Assembly: GCA_900557175.1 (NCBI GenBank)
Contig: USSL01000034.1
Location: forward strand, 1-11,285
From: an uncultured Eubacteriales bacterium
Lineage (GTDB): Bacteria; Bacillota; Clostridia; Lachnospirales; Lachnospiraceae
Length of the DNA stretch: 11,285 nucleotides
Direction of reading: 5' to 3'
Position 1 is the first letter of the stretch; each line of letters begins with the position of its first letter. The position numbers were made by a program, and so were the translations under genes. Positions 6,430-11,285 of the stretch are shown here, piece after piece. The notes beneath the pieces were generated by a model that worked only from the letters and a program-made list of their open reading frames with translations, ran no database searches and was not told where the DNA came from.

Positions 6430-7078
6430 AGTAGAAAACTTAAAATGGGGGATGACAGTTGACGAGGCGCTGAAAGCTTTAGGTACGAGTACCGATGAAG
6501 CGGCAAAGTATGATAAATATACATATGGAGCATATTTTGACTTGGAAGACGGTCGGGAAATATTCGGAGAAAAAACAGAAAAAGTACATGTAGAGTTTAT
6601 TGATGTGACTGTGAGTGAGGCTGAGCCAAAGTTAGGTTATCTGATGATTGAATACGGCGAGAATGCGGATATGACAAAGGTTTTGGAAAATGCCAAAAAG
6701 ACTTTTGGGGAAACGACGGACACGATGACGGAATTTAATTATATGCGCTCAGGCTTGGATTCTGTGGACGGTGACCGGGAAACGGCAAGAATACCGCGCA
6801 CAGACTATGAGGCAAGCGATACGCTTCATTTTTGGGAGTCCAAGACACTTAATGAGGTGATTCCAAAAGATAAATCCGATGCTTATGAAGATTTATTTGA
6901 AACATCTTTCTTATGGCTGTCTGATCAATCATGGAATGAATTTAAAGACAATGCACCTTTGGTGAGAGTGATATGTTCAAGCGGTGAAAATGAATATGGT
7001 TACGCAGAAAATACAATAATTATTAATGCGTATACATTACTTGCATATCATACGTGGACAGAAGCGTTAGAAAACTAA
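6314..7078 (+). CDS. Putative lipoprotein, first of a tandem paralogous pair
   Basis: Encodes 254 residues; GGAGGGG (6303-6309) precedes the ATG at 6314. A signal peptide with lipobox LSGC puts the lipidated cysteine at Cys20, so the mature protein is anchored on the outer face of the membrane. A polar acidic linker (about 21-37) follows, then ENLKWGMTVDEALKALG (41-57). That pattern recalls the short helix motif of BamE/SmpA-like small lipoproteins, where a GMT-x-x-E-x-x-x-x-LG stretch is common; the similarity is loose and gives no function. The rest is rich in acidic residues and appears to be a compact soluble domain ending in LLAYHTWTE. By hand count it shares 188 of 254 residues (about 74%) with the next gene, with no gaps. 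The two are 36 bases apart and co-transcribed. Family not recognised. Confidence 0.82.
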   Translation: MKLTKVMIILGMAALMLSGCGNQETPENKQEAAENEYFEVENLKWGMTVDEALKALGTSTDEAAKYDKYTYGAYFDLEDGREIFGEKTEKVHVEFIDVTVSEAEPKLGYLMIEYGENADMTKVLENAKKTFGETTDTMTEFNYMRSGLDSVDGDRETARIPRTDYEASDTLHFWESKTLNEVIPKDKSDAYEDLFETSFLWLSDQSWNEFKDNAPLVRVICSSGENEYGYAENTIIINAYTLLAYHTWTEALEN

Positions 7079-7114
7079 GCTGAATATCAGCGGTTGATGA
7101 AAGTGGGGGTTTGT

Positions 7115-7230
7115 ATGAAGCTTACAAAAGTGATGATAATTTTAGGCATGGCAGCGCTTATGCTGTCCGGCTGCGGCAATCAGGAAACGCCGGAAAACAA
7201 GCAGGAAGCAGCAGAAAACGAGTATTTTGA
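7115..7230 (+). repeat. 116-base identical segment, copy 2 of direct repeat
   Basis: Identical to 6314-6429. The first mismatch is at 7231, in a third codon position. Confidence 0.95.
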
Positions 7231-7879
7231 GGTTGAAAACTTAAAGTGGGGGATGACAGTTGACGAGGCGCTGAAAGCTTTAGATACGAGTATTGACGAA
7301 ACCGCAAGACATGACGAGCACACCACAAGTGCATATTTTGATTTGGAAGACGGTCGGGAAATATTCGGAGAAAAAACAAAGAAAATTCATGTGGAATTTC
7401 TCGATGCGACTGTCGGTCAATCTGAACCTAAGTTGTGTGTACTTATGATTGAATATGGCGAGAATGCGGATATGGAAAAGGTTTTAGAGAATATGGAGAA
7501 GTCTTTCGGCGAAAAGGCAGATAAGCTTGCAGAGTTTGGTATAGCCCGTTCGGCGTTGGATTCTGCAGAGGGTGACCGCGAAAAATCCACAGTACCTATA
7601 ACGGAGTATGAAGCTTGTGATACGCTTCACCTTTGGAAAACAAAGACGCTTGACGATATGATTCCGGAAAAACAATCCGATACTTATGAGGATTTGTTTG
7701 AAACATCTTTCTTATGGCTGTCTGATCAATCATGGAATGAATTTAAGGAAAAGGCATCTTTAGTAACAGTGTTGTGTTCAACCGGTGAAAGTGAGAAAAT
7801 AGGAAGAACGAATACAATAGGTATCAATGCCTATAATCTGCTTGCATATCATACGTGGACAGAAACACTGGAAAAATAA
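7115..7879 (+). CDS. Putative lipoprotein, second of a tandem paralogous pair
   Basis: Encodes 254 residues, exactly the length of its upstream paralogue. The ATG at 7115 is chosen because GGGGG (7105-7109) sits just upstream and because it matches the other copy's start. An in-frame ATG at 7094 would add seven residues that lack this support. Signal peptide and lipobox LSGC (Cys20) are identical to copy 1, as are the first 56 residues. The block YEDLFETSFL plus WLSDQSWNEF (191-210) is fully conserved, whereas residues about 61-70, 131-160 and 221-232 differ most. The pattern suggests a conserved core with divergent surfaces, so the two may bind different partners or ligands (inference). It ends its unit at a strong hairpin. 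Function unknown. Confidence 0.82.
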   Translation: MKLTKVMIILGMAALMLSGCGNQETPENKQEAAENEYFEVENLKWGMTVDEALKALDTSIDETARHDEHTTSAYFDLEDGREIFGEKTKKIHVEFLDATVGQSEPKLCVLMIEYGENADMEKVLENMEKSFGEKADKLAEFGIARSALDSAEGDREKSTVPITEYEACDTLHLWKTKTLDDMIPEKQSDTYEDLFETSFLWLSDQSWNEFKEKASLVTVLCSTGESEKIGRTNTIGINAYNLLAYHTWTETLEK

Positions 7880-7899
7880 GAAACTATAAAGGTGAAATC

Positions 7900-7931
7900 A
7901 GCCGCCGGTTTGCAGAATCGGCGGCTTTATT
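7900..7931 (+). terminator. Intrinsic terminator after the lipoprotein pair
   Basis: AGCCGCCG (7900-7907) pairs perfectly with CGGCGGCT (7919-7926) around an 11-base loop, followed by a short T-rich stretch. Confidence 0.85.
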
Positions 7932-8022
7932 CATGATATGTTAAAAGTAGGGGTATACAGAAGTTTTTGGAAAAATTCCCTCGGTAAAATAACAGAAAAT
8001 AAAGGCTTTTTCTTGGAGACTA

Positions 8023-8060
8023 TGTCAATATCTTTTTTGTGAAGTATATGTTAAGATAAG
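8023..8060 (+). promoter_or_regulatory. Shared promoter-like element, copy C
   Basis: TGTCAATATCTTTT at 8023-8036, 10 variable bases, then TATGTTAAGATAAG at 8047-8060. It is only 10 bases before the ATG of the decayed gene, with no room for a normal leader and ribosome site, unlike the other three copies (38-73 bases). Confidence 0.65.
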
Positions 8061-8070
8061 CACATCATAA

Positions 8071-8350
8071 ATGAGAAAGATTTTATATTGGAAAAGAAAA
8101 ATTGCAGCACTTGTGACAGTAATGACAATGCTGCTTGGGGGGAGCGCACCGGCGATGGCAGCAGAAGATGGAGAGTGGAAATGATGATGAACAAAAATAT
8201 ATCACTGTTTTAGGGAGCAGTGAAGATGAGTTTTATGTAGTGATGGGCAAAGGACAAAGAAGAGTTACTATAAAAAATCCTCAGGACGGCATGCCGAATT
8301 ATGTGATGATTGAGGATATGGCAATTGATAAGGACAGTATTGCTTCGTAG
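8071..8350 (+). pseudogene. Decayed gene: signal peptide joined out of frame to the C-terminal tail of a paralogue of the 8563 lipoprotein
   Basis: The ATG at 8071 opens a 37-codon frame that reads as a full Sec signal peptide (basic KRK, hydrophobic core, predicted cut after SAPAMA, then AEDGEWK) and stops at TGA 8182. The next frame over, open to the TAG at 8348, gives a stretch from about 8180 that matches the end of the downstream 419-residue lipoprotein. Here it reads LGSSEDEF, then GQRRV, then PNYVMIEDMAIDKDSIAS; there it reads IGASEDEY, then GQRKV, then PNYVMIEDMAIDEDSIVS. About 20 residues between GQR and PNY are missing here, and the whole propeller-like body is absent. No ribosome site precedes 8071. 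The simplest reading is a second copy of the lipoprotein gene, or a relative with a different N-terminus, that lost its middle by deletion and shifted frame. One indel near 8165-8185 would restore a secreted protein of roughly 90 residues, so a sequencing error cannot be excluded. Confidence 0.75.
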
Positions 8351-8363
8351 TTGCGACTAAGAT

Positions 8364-8390
8364 GGGCAGACGTGTTCTGCCTTTTCTTTT
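8364..8390 (+). terminator. Intrinsic terminator after the decayed gene
   Basis: GGCAGA (8365-8370) pairs with TCTGCC (8376-8381) around CGTGT, followed by TTTTCTTTT. It is the cleanest terminator in the window, and it still insulates the relic from the next unit. Confidence 0.9.
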
Positions 8391-8486
8391 ATCAGAACCG
8401 TGTGATATACGGATGTGTACGCTGCTTTATGAAATCTGAAGTAATAAAAAAGTTACCAAAAATCAGACATAAATTTTGTGAATATC

Positions 8487-8524
8487 TCCAAGTATCTTTT
8501 TTATGTGTTATATGATAATCTAAT
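8487..8524 (+). promoter_or_regulatory. Shared promoter-like element, copy D
   Basis: TATCTTTT at 8493-8500, 10 variable bases, then TATGATAATCTAAT at 8511-8524. The upstream TGTCAA of the other copies is changed to TCCAAG here. It lies 38 bases before the lipoprotein/ABC operon. Confidence 0.65.
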
Positions 8525-8562
8525 CATATAGTAACTTAAAGATTACATAGAGGAGGTACATT

Positions 8563-9822
8563 ATGGGAAAGTGGTTTTTAGGACTTTTTATAGCGCTTGC
8601 AGTGATTTTATATGCAGGGTGTAATCGGGAAGAAAGCGGTAAGCAAAATACAGTAGACATAAACTCTAGTGGTGAAATACGTGTATTATCTTCAAAAGAT
8701 ATGGTGTCTGAAAGTACCTATTGTTCGACTTTAAACGGCTGCTATTTGTCTTCGTTTAGTCCTGAACATGGAGGGGAAAATATATTTTTTATTGATTACA
8801 AGGCAAGAAAAAAGGTTTATCTGTCGTCCTCGGTCAATGGTGATTATTGGTCTGAAACAGATACAAGCTATTTAAAAGATGGGGCAAATGTCTCATTTTG
8901 TGCAGACGGAGATAAATTATATGCTTATGTTTTAATGGATAGTGAAGAAAATCAAGATGAAATTATTTATCAAATGGATCTTGATGGGCAAAATCGGAAA
9001 GAGATATGTAGAATGGCTGATAATACAGAATTGGTTGGGGGAATGATGTGCGATGATACCTATTTATATTTTTTGATGAAGGCATACAAGGAGAATGGCT
9101 TGGAATCAATCCTATGTGCAGTAGATAAAAACGGCGGGGGAATCAAAGAATTATATAAATTTGAAGATGAAAATCAATGGCATTTTTTAATGAGTGGTTT
9201 TGACAGAAAGCTGGTGTTAAAGATAATCGAGCCGAATGAAAACTTTGAAAAGCAGCAGCATAAAGTAGTGTTGTTTGATGTAGACACGAAAGCTTTGACG
9301 GAAACAATGACATGGGAACAGGGGAAGATCAAAGAATTAAATGAGGCTAGCAGCGTATATTACATTGACGTAGAGAATGAGAAGATTATTCGCAGAGATT
9401 TGTCTGATGGCGGAGAAGAAGTATTGTGGGAGTCATTTCCTTTTCAATACAATCAGGGTGACAGTATTTCTGTAGACGGTGAATTGCATGACGATCATTT
9501 ATTTGCCTATGTGAATGACAGACAATATGCCTTGAATGTTGAAACAAAAGAAGTCAGAGAGTTGACACTCAGGGCAGAGGGCGATTTATTCGGCGGAAGT
9601 TATTTGTCAATTATAGGCGCCAGTGAAGATGAATATTTACTGATACCGGATACGGGGCAAAGGAAAGTGCATTGGAAAGATCATGTCGAGGGAACAAGCG
9701 GCGATGAGGTGATTTATTATTATAAATACGCCATGATTAAAAAAGAAGATTTTTACAACAATCGTCCGAATTATGTGATGATTGAGGACATGGCAATTGA
9801 TGAGGACAGTATTGTTTCGTAA
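8563..9822 (+). CDS. Putative lipoprotein with beta-propeller-like repeats, first gene of an ABC operon
   Basis: Encodes 419 residues; AGGAGG (8551-8556) gives a perfect ribosome site for the ATG at 8563. The signal peptide ends in a YAGC lipobox, so Cys20 should be lipidated and the protein displayed outside the membrane. The body alternates short aromatic-rich strands with acidic turns, with several units of the type IIYQMDLDGQNRKEI, then a gap, then TYLYFLMKAY, and similar units such as SVYYIDVENEKIIRRDL. This resembles the DUF5050-type beta-propeller of clostridial lipoproteins (my reading of the pattern; not a search). The gene ends 19 bases before the ABC ATPase, so it may be a sensor or substrate-binding accessory of that transporter, or simply share its regulation. 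It looks more AT-rich than the ABC genes that follow. Its C-terminus is the source or relative of the decayed copy upstream. Confidence 0.78.
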   Translation: MGKWFLGLFIALAVILYAGCNREESGKQNTVDINSSGEIRVLSSKDMVSESTYCSTLNGCYLSSFSPEHGGENIFFIDYKARKKVYLSSSVNGDYWSETDTSYLKDGANVSFCADGDKLYAYVLMDSEENQDEIIYQMDLDGQNRKEICRMADNTELVGGMMCDDTYLYFLMKAYKENGLESILCAVDKNGGGIKELYKFEDENQWHFLMSGFDRKLVLKIIEPNENFEKQQHKVVLFDVDTKALTETMTWEQGKIKELNEASSVYYIDVENEKIIRRDLSDGGEEVLWESFPFQYNQGDSISVDGELHDDHLFAYVNDRQYALNVETKEVRELTLRAEGDLFGGSYLSIIGASEDEYLLIPDTGQRKVHWKDHVEGTSGDEVIYYYKYAMIKKEDFYNNRPNYVMIEDMAIDEDSIVS

Positions 9823-9841
9823 CAGGTACGGAGGTAGACAG

Positions 9842-10624
9842 ATGCCGGAACTTGAAGTAAGAGATTTATGTAAAAGATATAATGTCGGTGAGCGCGGCGT
9901 CCGGCGTTTTTTTGAAAAACCGAAGGAAATTTTATTTAAAGATGCTTTAAGTCATGTGTCTTTTAAGCTTGGCTGCGGTATGTATGGCTTGATCGGACCA
10001 AACGGCGCCGGAAAATCGACGCTGATGCGTATTGTGACAGGTATTTTGAAGGCAGATAAGGGGGAAGTGCTTTGGAACGGTACACCGACGGATAAGGCCG
10101 GCATCGAGTTTCGACGGCTTCTCGGCTATATGCCCCAGCAGCAGGGCATGTATGACAGCTTTACGGGACGGCGGTTTTTGGCATATATGTGCGCGCTTAA
10201 GGAAATCGGCGGTAAAATGGCGGAAGCGGAGATTTTAAGGACGGCAGAAATTGTCAATATGTCGGACGCGCTTGATAAAAAGCTTTCAGCCTGTTCGGGC
10301 GGTATGAAGCAGCGGCTTTTGTTGGCGGCGGCGCTGTTGGGCAATCCAAAGCTGCTTGTTCTCGATGAGCCGACGGCAGGACTTGATCCGAAGGAGCGGG
10401 TGCGGCTTCGGGAAACACTTGCGGCGATGGCAGAAGATAAAATTATTTTGGACGCAACTCATGTCGTGTCTGATGTGGAGACTGTTGCGGATGGGATTTT
10501 GCTTTTAAAAGACGGGCAGCTTCTTGATATGGCAGCGCCGGAGGTGCTGATTGAAAAATATGCGCCGGGGCAGAACCTTGAGGAGGTTTATCTGCGTCTG
10601 TTTGAGAGTGGGGGAAGCCTATGA
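9842..10624 (+). CDS. ABC transporter ATP-binding protein (ABC-2 exporter type)
   Basis: Encodes 260 residues. The ATG at 9842 is chosen because GGAGG (9830-9834) lies seven bases upstream; an earlier in-frame ATG at 9782 is inside the preceding gene. Motifs in order: Walker A GPNGAGKST (52-60), Q-loop in MPQQQGMY (97-104), signature CSGGMKQR (151-158, a variant of LSGGQ common in ABC-2 ATPases), Walker B LLVLDEP with Asp175 and catalytic Glu176, D-loop AGLDP (179-183), and H-loop His207 in DATHVVSDVE. All catalytic residues are present. An N-terminal stretch between the first strand and Walker A (NVGERGVRRFFEKPKE) is longer than the minimal fold. It forms a cytoplasmic dimer that drives the permease encoded directly downstream; the stop overlaps the permease start (ATGA), indicating translational coupling. 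Substrate unknown. Confidence 0.95.
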   Translation: MPELEVRDLCKRYNVGERGVRRFFEKPKEILFKDALSHVSFKLGCGMYGLIGPNGAGKSTLMRIVTGILKADKGEVLWNGTPTDKAGIEFRRLLGYMPQQQGMYDSFTGRRFLAYMCALKEIGGKMAEAEILRTAEIVNMSDALDKKLSACSGGMKQRLLLAAALLGNPKLLVLDEPTAGLDPKERVRLRETLAAMAEDKIILDATHVVSDVETVADGILLLKDGQLLDMAAPEVLIEKYAPGQNLEEVYLRLFESGGSL

Positions 10625-11285
10625 AGCTTTTATTTACGGAAATGTATAAAATATGGACAAACCGTATTTTTATGATGTTTGCGGCAGTGCTCGTTTTTGG
10701 AAATATGTTTTTTATATGGAATGCATCGGATAAAGCGGCGCTTGTACCGCCGGAGGCCTACAGAAAAATGACGGAGGATTTAGAGGGGCTGTCTTTTAAA
10801 GAAAAGCAGGCGCTCATTGGAGAAGCCCATGCACAGATTTCGGCGGTTGTGACGATTGATAATATCCGCCGTCAGGAGGGTTTTGCTTCGCCGGAATATG
10901 TCGAGGCCTTAAAAAAAGATAATGCGGCGGCGATTGAGAAGTATGCACAGACGTATGCGCAGGGCACTTATTTAAAATATACAGATAACCTTTTGGCGGA
11001 GTTTACATTTCTGACGGAGATTCACGATGAAATGGAAACGGCGGCTTCCTATGAAGATTATCTTAAAACTGTCCATGAAACGGCGGGGACGCTGAGTGGG
11101 ATTTCGATTTTTCAGTCGGCGGATAACACATCTTTTTCCGGCCGTTCCATTGAAAAGACAGACAGGGCTTACGCAAATATGGATGGTAAAAGTGTAAAAG
11201 ATTACAGTCCGCAAAAAGGTCTGATGCAGGCTCTGAATTTCAGGATGACCGATATATGCCTTATATTGTTTATGCTGCTTGTGTC
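10621..11285 (+). CDS. ABC-2-type permease, N-terminal part, cut by window end
   Basis: Starts at the ATG at 10621, overlapping the stop of the ATPase gene by four bases (ATGA), with GGGGG just upstream. The frame is open for 221 codons to the window edge. A first membrane helix lies at about residues 13-34 (RIFMMFAAVLVFGNMFFIW). A large, mostly alpha-helical, charged domain of about 170 residues follows and should be outside the cell. A second hydrophobic segment begins near residue 209 (TDICLILFMLLV) as the window ends. A first helix, a large external loop, then further helices is a common layout for ABC-2 permeases of exporters. The name rests mainly on this layout and on coupling to the ATPase gene. 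Substrate not inferable. Confidence 0.8.
   Translation, partial: MKLLFTEMYKIWTNRIFMMFAAVLVFGNMFFIWNASDKAALVPPEAYRKMTEDLEGLSFKEKQALIGEAHAQISAVVTIDNIRRQEGFASPEYVEALKKDNAAAIEKYAQTYAQGTYLKYTDNLLAEFTFLTEIHDEMETAASYEDYLKTVHETAGTLSGISIFQSADNTSFSGRSIEKTDRAYANMDGKSVKDYSPQKGLMQALNFRMTDICLILFMLLV

Noticed and set aside
7950..7985. Possible third lipoprotein copy: AAAGTAGGGGTAT followed by AGAAG resembles the ribosome site and start of copy 2
   Set aside because: The likeness ends after about 20 bases and the following sequence does not match the signal peptide in any frame. Chance is the simpler reading.

Overview
The window looks like a chromosomal segment of a low-to-moderate GC, Gram-positive Clostridia-type bacterium, most likely a Lachnospiraceae relative. 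The reasons are strong AGGAGG-type ribosome binding sites, Gram-positive lipoproteins with clear lipoboxes, short intergenic gaps ending in hairpin-plus-T terminators, and the style of the housekeeping proteins. The family assignment is inference. I see no rRNA, tRNA, CRISPR array, transposase or phage gene.

Left part (1-3080): a same-strand run of three genes. These are the end of a RidA-type enamine/imine deaminase, an NhaC-family antiporter and a MalY/PatB-family PLP C-S lyase. The run closes with a hairpin shared with the convergent gene that follows. RidA destroys reactive enamines made by PLP beta-eliminating enzymes, so the lyase and RidA fit one amino-acid catabolic unit, with the antiporter moving substrate or product. 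Next comes a hemolysin III/PAQR-type membrane protein on the minus strand (3088-3816). It diverges from a DEAD-box RNA helicase with a C-terminal DbpA-type RNA-binding domain (4046-5623). The 229-base divergent spacer holds a promoter for each gene and an imperfect palindrome.

Right part (5624-11285): an accessory-looking stretch of cell-envelope genes. It contains an 82-residue two-helix membrane protein, two tandem paralogous 254-residue lipoproteins, a decayed gene (a signal peptide joined out of frame to the C-terminal tail of a neighbour), a 419-residue lipoprotein that reads like a beta-propeller, an ABC ATPase, and the start of its ABC-2-type permease, which is cut by the window end. 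The last three form one tight operon. The 335-base gap 5979-6313 holds a terminator, a minus-strand 35-codon frame that may be a gene relic, and a promoter-like element.

The most notable observation is a 38-base element found once in front of each of the four transcription units of this right part (5650, 6203, 8023, 8487). It has an invariant TATCTTTT, exactly 10 variable bases, then TATG(A/T)TA. It suggests the small membrane protein, the lipoprotein pair, the relic and the lipoprotein/ABC operon are, or were, one co-regulated envelope regulon.
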